12,917 nt of DNA. Source: a bacterium (lineage in GTDB: Bacteria > Latescibacterota > UBA2968 > UBA8231). The stretch is taken from positions 1 through 12,917 of the forward strand of contig JAQCJA010000081.1 of NCBI GenBank assembly GCA_027593305.1, in the 5' to 3' direction. Position numbers and translations under genes: made by a program. This document shows, piece by piece, positions 1-7,184 of the stretch (the first letter of the stretch is position 1; each line of letters begins with the position of its first letter). The notes under the pieces are model-generated. The model was not told the DNA's origin. It saw nothing but the letters and a program-made list of their open reading frames with translations, and searched no databases.

Positions 1-2
1 CC

Positions 3-911
3 GGTACGACCGAGATCGGGCGGCTCTCCCTGGCCACGGGGCCCGGGCCGTATCGGTTCATTGTCGCGATTCCTCAACACCGGACCGAAGCTCTGTTGCG
101 GCAGCGCCTCTATGAACTTGCACCGGAGTCCTTCACAGCGGATGCAGCGGTCGTCGCCGTTGATGAGGATCCGGACGCCGTGTGCACGACGTTGCACAAT
201 GGCCGGGTGCTTCGCTCCCGCCTGGTCGTCGGCTGTGACGGCATGGGAAGTCAGGTGCGCAAATCCGCCGGTTTCCAGTTTCTCGGCGGCGAGTATCCGG
301 ATCGATATGTGATGGGGGACTTTGACGATACCAGCGGTCTCGGGACCGCTGCCTGCGTTTTTCTGGGTCGCGAGGGATTGGTCGAGTCCTTCCCTCTTCC
401 GGGCATGATCCGCCGCTGGGTCGCCCGGGAGGCCACGGGCCGCCAGATGTGTGACGCCGCAGAGCTTGCCGAAATCATCCGGCGGCGCACCGGGCACGTC
501 GTCGACGCAAGCACCGCATCCATGTTCAGCCCTTTTCGGACCTACGCATTTGTGGCGCAGCCCTTCGCCCGCGGCAGAGTGTTGCTCGCCGGAGACGCGG
601 GCCACGTGGTATCGCCGATCGGTGGCCAGGGCATGAATCTCGGCTGGATGGATGTGTGGGATCTTGTGCCGGAACTGGTCGCATTCCTGGCCGGCCAGGC
701 ATCGATCGAATCGGTTGCCCGACGTTATGCGGAGCGGCGCTCGCGAGCCTATCGAATCGTGCGTCGCCGAGCCGAGCTCAACATGTGGATGGGGCGGGAA
801 GGGCGCTCTTCGGTGGTCAAACAATGGCTGACCCGACTGCTGCTCGGAACGCCCCTGGCTACGTATTTCGCGGGGCGGTTTACCATGCGAGGTCTCCCGG
901 ATGCACCGTGA
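3..911 (+). CDS. FAD-dependent aromatic-ring/UbiH-type monooxygenase, C-terminal part (5' end outside window)
   Basis: The reading frame is open from the window edge (codons from base 3) to TGA at 909-911, so the first residues, including the dinucleotide-binding GxGxxG, are missing. What remains (about 302 residues) has the two other hallmarks of group A flavin monooxygenases (PHBH/UbiH fold). These are the DG motif, read as VVGCDGMGSQVR at about bases 223-258, and the GD motif, AGDAGHVVSPIGGQGMN at about 588-638, which contacts the FAD ribityl and phosphate groups. Such enzymes use NAD(P)H and O2 to hydroxylate or epoxidise a substrate; which one cannot be told from this part. A TTG at base 96 could be mistaken for a start, but the conserved stretch IPQHRTEALLRQRL reads straight through it, so it is internal. 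The gene ends 95 bp before pstS and shows no functional link to it. Family assignment is firm, substrate unknown. Confidence 0.9.
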   Translation, partial: GTTEIGRLSLATGPGPYRFIVAIPQHRTEALLRQRLYELAPESFTADAAVVAVDEDPDAVCTTLHNGRVLRSRLVVGCDGMGSQVRKSAGFQFLGGEYPDRYVMGDFDDTSGLGTAACVFLGREGLVESFPLPGMIRRWVAREATGRQMCDAAELAEIIRRRTGHVVDASTASMFSPFRTYAFVAQPFARGRVLLAGDAGHVVSPIGGQGMNLGWMDVWDLVPELVAFLAGQASIESVARRYAERRSRAYRIVRRRAELNMWMGREGRSSVVKQWLTRLLLGTPLATYFAGRFTMRGLPDAP

Positions 912-993
912 ACTCCTGACCGGATCCAGAGCCGGCAATGGCGCCCATGCGCGTCGCAGCGTTGATTTGGTTGCAGAAAATGCACCCACCACG

Positions 994-1000
994 AAAAGGG
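994..1000 (+). promoter_or_regulatory. Ribosome binding site of pstS
   Basis: The purine run AAAAGGG lies 6 bases before ATG 1007. It supports that start over an in-frame ATG at 938, whose extra 23 residues would precede and spoil the signal peptide. In the rest of the 95-bp gap after the monooxygenase I see no convincing Pho box or sigma-70 promoter. Confidence 0.6.
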
Positions 1001-1006
1001 ACCACC

Positions 1007-1882
1007 ATGAACCGCAGGCGCAGGATCATCGCGACCATCATGCTGAGCACCGGGCTTCTTGCGCTGGGGGCCCATGCGCGAATTGCCATCCAGAACAAGG
1101 GCTCCGATACGCTCGTCAATGTCGCCCAGGCATGGGCCGAAGCTTACGCCAAGAAGGCACCAGAAGTGGCCATCGCCGTGTCCGGCGGCGGGTCGGGTAC
1201 CGGCATCGCTGCCATGATCAACGGCACCGTTGACATCGCCAATTCCAGCCGCCGCATGAAGCAGTCGGAAATCGACCTGGCAAAGGAGCATGGACAGGAC
1301 CCCGTGGAGCATATCGTCGGCTACGATGCCCTCGCCGTCTTCCTCCATCCCGACAACCCCGTCAGCACGTTGAGCATCGAGCAGCTGTCCAGCATCTATG
1401 CCCGGGGCCAGGAATTCGACAACTGGTCCGACCTGGGCGTGAAAGTGCCTGGCTGCAAGGACAACACCATCATCGTCGTCAGTCGTCAGAACAACTCCGG
1501 GACCTATGCGTACTTCCAGGAGGCGGTCCTGGGTAAGGGCGGCAAGTATCGCCAGGGCACGCTGGACATGCATGGCTCGAAGGATGTCGTAGATCTCGTG
1601 GAGAAGACGCCCTGCGCCATCGGCTACAGTGGCCTGGCCTACGCCACCGATCACGTGAAGATGGCCTGCATCTCCAGCCAAGTGGGCAAGCCGTGTGTCA
1701 GCCCCACGGTGGCAACGGCATCTGACCGGACCTATCCCATCGCCCGCCCCCTGTTCATGTATACGAATGGTGCACCGAAGGGTGACGTGAAGAGCTACCT
1801 TGACTGGATTCTGACCGACGAGGGGCAATGCATCATCGCCAACAAGGGATATGCCCCGGCCCATGATGTCACCTGTGAGTGA
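1007..1882 (+). CDS. pstS: Phosphate ABC transporter, periplasmic phosphate-binding protein PstS
   Basis: PstS captures inorganic phosphate in the periplasm and delivers it to PstC/PstA. The start at 1007 has a good ribosome site and gives a classical signal peptide: MNRRRR, a hydrophobic core (residues 7-22) and probable cleavage after AHA at about 24. The mature protein shows family phosphate-contact segments: GSDTL (32-36), SGGGSGTGIAAM (59-70), DIANSSR (76-82) and SRQNNSGTYAYF (159-170). At 291 residues it is slightly short for the family. An odd feature is six cysteines (150, 203, 221, 230, 275, 290), all in the exported part, which could form three disulfides. It is the first gene of the operon, and phoU starts 34 bp downstream. 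Phosphate-starvation control is expected from the family, but I see no clear PhoB site. The alternative, a PstS-like sensor, is unlikely given the full transporter downstream. Confidence 0.95.
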   Translation: MNRRRRIIATIMLSTGLLALGAHARIAIQNKGSDTLVNVAQAWAEAYAKKAPEVAIAVSGGGSGTGIAAMINGTVDIANSSRRMKQSEIDLAKEHGQDPVEHIVGYDALAVFLHPDNPVSTLSIEQLSSIYARGQEFDNWSDLGVKVPGCKDNTIIVVSRQNNSGTYAYFQEAVLGKGGKYRQGTLDMHGSKDVVDLVEKTPCAIGYSGLAYATDHVKMACISSQVGKPCVSPTVATASDRTYPIARPLFMYTNGAPKGDVKSYLDWILTDEGQCIIANKGYAPAHDVTCE

Positions 1883-1915
1883 TTGTTTCGCCGCTGCCAA
1901 TGGAAGAAGGTCGGT

Positions 1916-3010
1916 ATGAGCCAATACGAAGCACGCCTGGAAAGAGATCTGGGGCGCATCCGCGACAAGCTTACAAGCCTGGCAGAGGCAGTACAGACGG
2001 CTCTCAGCACGGCGACGCAGGCCATGCTTGCCGGCGACCACGAACGCTCGTACGGCGTCTGCCTCGACGATCATCCGATCAATCGTGCCAGCCGGGAACT
2101 CGACAGGACCTGCCACGGATTCATCGCCGTGCACCTGCCCACGGCGGGCCACCTCAGATTCGTCTCCGCCGTGATGCACAGCAACATCGAGTTGGAGCGC
2201 ATCGGTGACTACGCCAAGACCATCAGTCGGGAGTCCGTGCAGTTCGAGCACCCGCCATCGGGTGCCATCCGCGAGCAACTGGAACAGGTCTCCCGCGAGG
2301 CGCAGAGGATCCTCCACCAGGCGGTTGGCTCCTTCACGAAGGGCGACGCGGCAGCCGCCCGCGAAGGGATCGCCATGGCAAATGAGGTGGCCTCACTGAT
2401 CAGTGCCGGTTTCAGCGTGCTGGTGGAAGGGGGGCAAGCGGCCTCCGTTCGCGAGCTGCTGGGCCACGTCGTCGTCCTCAATTGCCTGGATCGCGTCGCC
2501 GACCAGGCGAAGAACATCTGCGAGGAAACGATCTTTGCCGTGACCGGTCAGACGAAGGCAGCCAAGTCCTATCGCGTCCTCTTCCTTGATGCGGACAACT
2601 CGGTCCTGGGCCCCATGGCGCAGGCGCTGGCGCAACGGAATCATCCGCAAAGCGGCCAGTACTCCTCTGCAGGCCGACAGGCTGCGGCGGCCTTCCAGGA
2701 AGGGCTGCAAGCCTTTCTGTCCGAGCGCGGCGTGGAACTGGCTACGGCAGCACCGCAGGCGCTGGATCCGACGCTCAACCTCAGTGGCTACCACGCCATC
2801 GTCAGCCTCCAGGGCTCAGTGCGGGACTACATCGACAAGGTCCCATACTCCACCATCGCGCTGCGGTGGGATGTGGGCGCACCACCATCATCTGGCCCTG
2901 TGCCCGGCACAAGTGAGGAAACGTCGGCGCGTCTGGAGACACTGTTCCGGACCCTGGCACCGCAACTGCGGGATCTGATGGTGACACTGCACGGCGAGGA
3001 GAAATCCTGA
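1916..3010 (+). CDS. phoU: PhoU phosphate-signalling regulator fused to a degenerate LMW phosphatase/ArsC-like domain
   Basis: PhoU links the Pst transporter to the PhoR/PhoB sensor system and restrains uptake when phosphate is ample. Start ATG 1916 follows GGAAGAAGG (1902-1910); an upstream in-frame TTG at 1883 has no such site. Residues 1-212 form the two three-helix PhoU repeats, each with its metal-binding motif: NIELERIGDYAK (90-101) and CLDRVADQAKNICEE (190-204). Residues 219-360 are an extra domain that ordinary PhoU (about 220-240 residues) lacks. It matches low-molecular-weight tyrosine phosphatase/ArsC in order: strand RVLFL, P-loop position, MAQAL helix, YSSAG, and the late RWDVGAPP segment, which resembles the HW-x-x-x-DP region of ArsC proteins. 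The catalytic loop CxxNxxRS reads DADNSVLG (225-232), so nucleophile Cys is Asp and the phosphate-binding Arg is Leu, and catalysis should be lost. Placement right after pstS is unusual; phoU normally ends the operon. The PhoU half is certain; the fused domain rests on motif order by eye. Confidence 0.93.
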   Translation: MSQYEARLERDLGRIRDKLTSLAEAVQTALSTATQAMLAGDHERSYGVCLDDHPINRASRELDRTCHGFIAVHLPTAGHLRFVSAVMHSNIELERIGDYAKTISRESVQFEHPPSGAIREQLEQVSREAQRILHQAVGSFTKGDAAAAREGIAMANEVASLISAGFSVLVEGGQAASVRELLGHVVVLNCLDRVADQAKNICEETIFAVTGQTKAAKSYRVLFLDADNSVLGPMAQALAQRNHPQSGQYSSAGRQAAAAFQEGLQAFLSERGVELATAAPQALDPTLNLSGYHAIVSLQGSVRDYIDKVPYSTIALRWDVGAPPSSGPVPGTSEETSARLETLFRTLAPQLRDLMVTLHGEEKS

Positions 3011-3011
3011 G

Positions 3012-3950
3012 GTGAGCAACACCGAGCTGTCGTCGGGCCGGGCCGTCGTCGCTGCCGATGATTTTGATCGGCGCAATCTGGACTGGTATGTGGACAAGGC
3101 GGTACAGGTGCTCGTGTTCATCTGCGGCATCTCAGCCGTCATCTTCATCATCGGCATCTTCACCTTCATTACCAAGGAAGGCTACGCCTTCATCCTGCAG
3201 ATGGACTGGGTCGAGATCTTCACCACCCAGTACTGGTTCCCGAGCGATGAAGAGGACCCCGAATTCGGCATCCTCGCCCTGATCGCCGGCACGGCGAGTG
3301 TTACCGGCCTGGCCATGGCTGTCGCCATCCCGTTCTCGCTGGGGGGGGCCATCTTCGTCGCCGAGTTCGCCTCCGGTAAAACGCGCGAAGTTCTCAAGGT
3401 CCTGGTCGAGTTGCTCGCCGCCATCCCCTCCGTTGTCTGGGGTTTCATCGGCCTGAGCATCATGAATCCCCTGATCATCGAAACCTTCGACGTGCCCGTG
3501 GGACTCAATGTGCTCAATGCCGGCATCATTCTGGGGCTGATGGCGGCGCCCATCATGACCTCCATCGCCGAAGATGCCCTGAAGGCAGTACCTGATCGCT
3601 ATCGCGAAGCAGCCGAGGCAATGGGAGCCACCCGCTGGCAGGTCATCGTCCGCGTCGTGCTGCCTGCCGCCAGGAACGGCCTGCTCGGTGCGGTGCTGCT
3701 GGGCGTGGGCCGCGGCTTTGGTGAGACCATGGCCGTGCTGATGGCCACGGGCCACTCGGTGAATATTCCCGGATCCCTGTTCGATTCCGTGCGGGCTCTG
3801 ACAGCAACCATCGCCGCCGAGCTGGGCGAAACGGCGGTGGGCTCCGAACACTATCAGGCGCTGTTCGCCATCGGCATCTTCCTCTTCATCATCACCTTCA
3901 TCATCAATCTGAGCGCCGACTTGATCGTGCGTGGCGTGCGCGAGGGCTGA
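3012..3950 (+). CDS. pstC: Phosphate ABC transporter permease PstC
   Basis: PstC is one of two inner-membrane subunits that form the phosphate channel. The start is GTG 3012, one base after the phoU stop, with GAGGAG at 2996-3001 upstream, so translation is probably coupled. The 312 residues contain about six membrane segments (roughly 30-53, 86-108, 128-151, 168-186, 222-246 and 283-306) and a periplasmic loop after the first. The cytoplasmic EAA loop that docks the ATPase reads YREAAEAMGATRWQ (197-210). GRGFGETMAV (233-242) carries the Arg and Glu pair (R234, E238) that corresponds to residues shown to matter for transport in E. coli PstC. Size and motif order are typical of the family. It pairs with PstA just downstream (5 bp gap). 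Confidence 0.96.
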   Translation: MSNTELSSGRAVVAADDFDRRNLDWYVDKAVQVLVFICGISAVIFIIGIFTFITKEGYAFILQMDWVEIFTTQYWFPSDEEDPEFGILALIAGTASVTGLAMAVAIPFSLGGAIFVAEFASGKTREVLKVLVELLAAIPSVVWGFIGLSIMNPLIIETFDVPVGLNVLNAGIILGLMAAPIMTSIAEDALKAVPDRYREAAEAMGATRWQVIVRVVLPAARNGLLGAVLLGVGRGFGETMAVLMATGHSVNIPGSLFDSVRALTATIAAELGETAVGSEHYQALFAIGIFLFIITFIINLSADLIVRGVREG

Positions 3951-3955
3951 CGGTC

Positions 3956-4825
3956 ATGTTCGAAGCCACGGCCCTGAACGCACGCAACGCCCGCATCCAG
4001 ACCCTCTTCCGCTTGCTTTTTGGTCTGATGACGGGCCTGCTCATCCTGCCCGTGATCATCATCCTGTTCACCCTCATCCAAGAGGGCGGGGCGGTGATCT
4101 CCTACGACTTCCTCTTTACCAGCCCCACCGATGGCATGACGGCAGGGGGTATCTTCCCCGCCCTGATCGGTACCATCTGGCTCGTCGCTGTGGCCCTCAT
4201 CATCTCCGTGCCCCTCGGTGTGGCGGCGGCGATCTACCTGAGTGAATACGCGCCGGAAAACTGGCTCACGCGGGCGATCAATCTGGCCATCATCAACCTC
4301 GCCGGTGTGCCATCGATCGTCCACGCCCTGTTCGGTGTCGGCGCCTTCGTCCTGTTTTTCAACTTCGGCACCAGCATCCTGGCGGCGAGTCTGACCCTGG
4401 CCGTGATGGCCCTGCCCGTCGTCATCGTCGCCACCCGCGAGTCGTTGCAGGCGGTGCCGCTGGCATTTCGCGAAGCCTGCTGGAATATGGGCGCCACGCG
4501 CTGGCAGACGATCCGCCGCGTCGTGCTGCCCAATGCAGTCAGTGGCATTCTGACGGGCGTCATTCTCGAGGTCTCGCGGACCACGGGTGAGACGGCACCG
4601 ATCATGTTTACGGGCGCCGTGTTCTTTACGCCCTTCCTGCCCCAGAGTGTCTTTGATCAGACGATGGCCATGTCCCTGCACCTGTTCGTCGTCTCCACAC
4701 AGGTGCCCGGCGTGCCGGAGCAACTGCCCTATGGTGTGGCGCTGGTGCTGATCGCCATGGTGCTGACGATGAACAGTCTCTCCATCGCCTTCCGCATGTA
4801 CCTGCGAAGCAGGAAGAAGTGGTGA
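3956..4825 (+). CDS. pstA: Phosphate ABC transporter permease PstA
   Basis: PstA is the second membrane subunit of the phosphate channel. It starts at ATG 3956, 5 bp after pstC, with a weak GAGGG upstream inside the end of pstC. The protein is 289 residues, with about six membrane segments (roughly 22-42, 67-95, 107-134, 141-160, 196-222 and 258-278). The EAA docking loop is FREACWNMGATRWQTIRRVV (171-190) and the PstA signature is SRTTGETAPIM (207-217), whose Arg corresponds to a residue needed for transport in E. coli. Its stop (4823-4825) is 2 bases before the pstB1 ATG. With two dissimilar ATPases following, PstC and PstA may each prefer one of them; their EAA loops do differ (EAAEAMGATRW against EACWNMGATRW). 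Confidence 0.96.
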   Translation: MFEATALNARNARIQTLFRLLFGLMTGLLILPVIIILFTLIQEGGAVISYDFLFTSPTDGMTAGGIFPALIGTIWLVAVALIISVPLGVAAAIYLSEYAPENWLTRAINLAIINLAGVPSIVHALFGVGAFVLFFNFGTSILAASLTLAVMALPVVIVATRESLQAVPLAFREACWNMGATRWQTIRRVVLPNAVSGILTGVILEVSRTTGETAPIMFTGAVFFTPFLPQSVFDQTMAMSLHLFVVSTQVPGVPEQLPYGVALVLIAMVLTMNSLSIAFRMYLRSRKKW

Positions 4826-4827
4826 CC

Positions 4828-5607
4828 ATGCCGACGCCGGTGGCGCAGGAGGCGAAGGTCAAGCTCGCTGTGCAGGGGCTGTCGATTCGCTATGGCCACG
4901 AGTCTGCCCTGCGCGATGTCAGTCTGCAGATCCACGAGCATGAGATCTTCGGTGTCATCGGTCCGGCGAATTCGGGCAAGACATCCTTCCTCAAGACCAT
5001 CAATCGCATGGATGTCTTCAATCCGAACATGCACGTGGAGGGTGCGATTCTCTTTGACGGCCGCGATGTGCGCCAGTGGCGCAATGTCTATGCCCTGCGC
5101 AGTCGTATCGGTGTCGTCTTTCCGCTGCCCGTGGGTCTGCCCTTGAGTGTCTATGACAACGTCGCCCTCTCGCCGCGCCTGCACGGTGGCCAGAGCCAGG
5201 CCGACCTCGACGTGATCGTTGAGCGTTGCCTGACGCGGGCCGCCCTGTGGGACGAGGTGAAGGACCGCCTCGATGCACTGGGCAGCATGCTCTCCGGCGG
5301 CCAGCAGCAACGTCTGACCATCGCTCGCGCCCTGTCGCAGGATCCGGATCTGCTGATGCTCGATGAGTTCTCCATCGCCGTGGACCCTGTCACCACCATG
5401 CGTATCGAAGACGTGCTCAAGGAGCTGCGCAAGGAGATCACCATCATCCTGGTCACCAACCTGGTACAGCAGGCCCGGCGCCTGGCGGATCGTACGGCCT
5501 TCTTCCTGCAGGGCGAGTGTGTCGAGATCGGCGTGACGGAAGACCTGTTTACCGGCGCCGTTCAGGACCGGCGGACCCGTGATTACGTGGAAGGGAAGTT
5601 CGGCTGA
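4828..5607 (+). CDS. pstB: Phosphate ABC transporter ATPase PstB, first paralogue, degenerate Q-loop and switch His
   Basis: This is the nucleotide-binding subunit of the importer, 259 residues. I chose ATG 4828 (2 bp after the pstA stop, AGGAAGAAG at 4811-4819) over in-frame GTGs at 4819 and 4822. Seen in order: A-loop Tyr22; Walker A GPANSGKT (45-52); the Q-loop region VVFPLPVGLPLSVYDNV, in which the usual Gln is Pro99 (codon CCG, 5122-5124); the conserved WDEVKDRL (141-148); an intact signature LSGGQQQR (155-162); Walker B LLMLDE (175-180) with catalytic Glu180 retained; a changed D-loop, IAVD for SALD (183-186); and VTNLV (209-213), where the switch His is Asn211 (codon AAC, 5458-5460). 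The cis ATP site is therefore damaged while the LSGGQ it offers to a partner is perfect. The frame is intact and the conserved regions between motifs are normal, so this looks like selection rather than decay. The natural partner is PstB2, 2 bp downstream. Confidence 0.93.
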   Translation: MPTPVAQEAKVKLAVQGLSIRYGHESALRDVSLQIHEHEIFGVIGPANSGKTSFLKTINRMDVFNPNMHVEGAILFDGRDVRQWRNVYALRSRIGVVFPLPVGLPLSVYDNVALSPRLHGGQSQADLDVIVERCLTRAALWDEVKDRLDALGSMLSGGQQQRLTIARALSQDPDLLMLDEFSIAVDPVTTMRIEDVLKELRKEITIILVTNLVQQARRLADRTAFFLQGECVEIGVTEDLFTGAVQDRRTRDYVEGKFG

Positions 5608-5609
5608 CC

Positions 5610-6374
5610 ATGCCGGAACTCGCGATCCAGACCAACAAACTGAGTCTGTGGTATGGTGACTTCCAGGCGCTCTTCGATGTCGACCTCGACATCAAGCAGG
5701 GCATCATCACATCGCTGATCGGTCCCTCCGGGTGCGGCAAGTCCACGCTGCTGCGCAGTGTCAACCGCATCAACGAACGCCTCGGCTACGTGCGCATCAA
5801 GGGCTCGATCGAGGTCCTGGGGCAGAACATCTATGACCCCGCCGTCGAACTGATCCAGGTCCGCAAGCAGATCGGCATGGTCTTCCAGCGCCCCAATCCG
5901 CTGCCCCTGTCGATTCGCGACAACGTCTTGTTCGGCCACCGCCTGCACAGCGCTGAACGTGGCTCGAAGTCGGCCCAGGAAGAGATCCTCGAGGGGGCTT
6001 TGCGCCAGGTCCTGCTATGGGACAAGGTGAAGGATCGCCTCGATTCCCGGGCGACCGGACTGTCTCTGGAGGAACAGCAGAAGCTCTGCATTGCGCGGCT
6101 GCTGCCGGTCAAGCCAGCGGTACTGCTGATGGATGAGCCCTGCTCAGCTCTGGATCCGACGGGCACCGAGGCCGTGGAGGAATTGATCTGGCAACTGCGG
6201 GGTCAGTACACGATCCTCATCGTCACGCACAACATGGCGCAGGCCCGACGGGCGAGTGAAGAGTGCATCTTCATGTTGCTCGGCAAAGTGATCGAACACA
6301 CACCAACGGACGAGATGTTCGTGACACCCGTCCACAAGGAGACGGCGGACTACATCGAAGGCCGCTACGGCTGA
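5610..6374 (+). CDS. pstB: Phosphate ABC transporter ATPase PstB, second paralogue, degenerate LSGGQ signature
   Basis: This second nucleotide-binding subunit has 254 residues and starts at ATG 5610, in the same TGACCATGCCG context that begins pstB1. Its own ATP-site motifs are canonical for PstB: A-loop Tyr15, Walker A GPSGCGKST (38-46), Q-loop MVFQRPNP with Gln93, Walker B VLLMDEPCSALDP (171-183) with Glu176 and a normal D-loop, and switch VTHNM with His207. The signature is not: where PstB has LSGGQQQRL it reads LSLEEQQKL (151-159, bases 6060-6086). A homodimer would thus have two sites lacking LSGGQ. Paired with PstB1 it would have one complete site (its Walker motifs with LSGGQ of PstB1) and one dead site. 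It ends the operon and converges with the PhyH gene after 9 bp. The family assignment is firm; the heterodimer is inferred. Confidence 0.94.
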   Translation: MPELAIQTNKLSLWYGDFQALFDVDLDIKQGIITSLIGPSGCGKSTLLRSVNRINERLGYVRIKGSIEVLGQNIYDPAVELIQVRKQIGMVFQRPNPLPLSIRDNVLFGHRLHSAERGSKSAQEEILEGALRQVLLWDKVKDRLDSRATGLSLEEQQKLCIARLLPVKPAVLLMDEPCSALDPTGTEAVEELIWQLRGQYTILIVTHNMAQARRASEECIFMLLGKVIEHTPTDEMFVTPVHKETADYIEGRYG

Positions 6375-6383
6375 CAACTGCGC

Positions 6384-7184
6384 CTAGGCCCAGCAGCCTT
6401 CCGAGTCCGCCTTGCGCTCGAACAGCTTGCGCCGCTCCGGGCCAGCCCCCTGCATCCACGACTGCGGGATCTCCTGGGTATAGCGGTGCGGCGGACCAGC
6501 CTGCTTGAAGATGTCAATGTTGAACAGCCGGTATGCCTGGGGTGAAGCCGCCGGCTTCGCCTCCACAGCATGGAAGATGCGCGCATTGATATAGACCATG
6601 CTGCCCGGCGGCAGTTCGAGGCGCCTCTCCTCGAGCCGACGCCCCGCCTCAACGTCGTACTCTCCCGCCAGCATCCGCTCGGCAGTCGCCTCTGCCGTCG
6701 GTGCAACCCGGTGGCTGCCCGGGATCACGGTCAGATTGTGATCACCGGCGCGGAAGCCGTTGAGATAGTAGCGCTCCCGCTCGGCACGGTTGCTCGGGTT
6801 GTCGTGTTTCCAGTGATGGTGATCCTGGTGATACGGCGTCGCCTGTGTGCCCGGCGGCGCCAGGGCCAGGGCGGAGTGACAGAAGTGGTAATCGTCGCCG
6901 ATTGTGGCCCGCAGCAGAGCGGTGACGAAGGGATCATCGATCAACCCGTCGCCGCATCGTCCCCGATCGTTCCAGGGGCGCACGAAGTAGCGGTGCTCCT
7001 CGGTGCCCGCCGCCCAGGCGCGCAGATGATCCTGCACGGCTTCCAGTTCCAGGATTTCCTCGGTGAGCTCTTCCCTGGCTGCGTCGGTGAACACATCCGG
7101 GTAGACGATGCAGCCGTCGTTGTGGAAGGCGTCGATGTCGGCCGCCGTCGGGCCCGACTTGCGGAACAGGGATTCATGCGACAT
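6384..7184 (-). CDS. PhyH-family (phytanoyl-CoA dioxygenase-like) Fe(II)/2-oxoglutarate oxygenase
   Basis: The product (266 residues from ATG 7184) belongs to the phytanoyl-CoA dioxygenase-like family. These enzymes use Fe(II), O2 and 2-oxoglutarate to hydroxylate small molecules such as fatty acyl-CoAs, compatible-solute precursors or antibiotic intermediates. The iron triad is visible: H119-x-D121 in PYHQDHHHW and the distal His205 in ARIFHAV. Arg219 (AYRLFNID) is a fair candidate for binding 2-oxoglutarate, and TVIPGSH (152-158) is the usual core strand. An in-frame ATG at 7217 would add 11 residues, but that DNA still encodes the C-terminus of the old PIN toxin in another frame, so 7184 is the better start; no strong ribosome site precedes either. 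The substrate cannot be told. The gene has no partner in sight: pstB2 ends 9 bp from its 3' end and a ruined toxin gene overlaps its 5' end. No hairpin terminator is obvious in the 9-bp gap. Confidence 0.85.
   Translation of the reverse strand: MSHESLFRKSGPTAADIDAFHNDGCIVYPDVFTDAAREELTEEILELEAVQDHLRAWAAGTEEHRYFVRPWNDRGRCGDGLIDDPFVTALLRATIGDDYHFCHSALALAPPGTQATPYHQDHHHWKHDNPSNRAERERYYLNGFRAGDHNLTVIPGSHRVAPTAEATAERMLAGEYDVEAGRRLEERRLELPPGSMVYINARIFHAVEAKPAASPQAYRLFNIDIFKQAGPPHRYTQEIPQSWMQGAGPERRKLFERKADSEGCWA

Noticed and set aside
912..1006. Pho box or sigma-70 promoter upstream of pstS
   Set aside because: I could not match two CTGTCA-like repeats or a -35/-10 pair with proper spacing; any call would be forced.
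749..2317. Long open frame on the - strand (over 500 codons)
   Set aside because: It lies antisense to pstS and phoU, shows no recognisable domain, and is explained by codon bias in a GC-rich genome.
3854..4723. Open frame on the - strand, 289 codons
   Set aside because: It is antisense to pstA; the + frame is unmistakable.
5122..5460. PstB1 as a decaying pseudogene
   Set aside because: The frame is intact, LSGGQ, Walker A, Walker B Glu and WDEVKDRL are kept, and the losses complement those of PstB2, which points to selection.
6361..6390. Bidirectional terminator between pstB2 and the PhyH gene
   Set aside because: Only GGCC ends can pair; there is no stable stem and no T-run.
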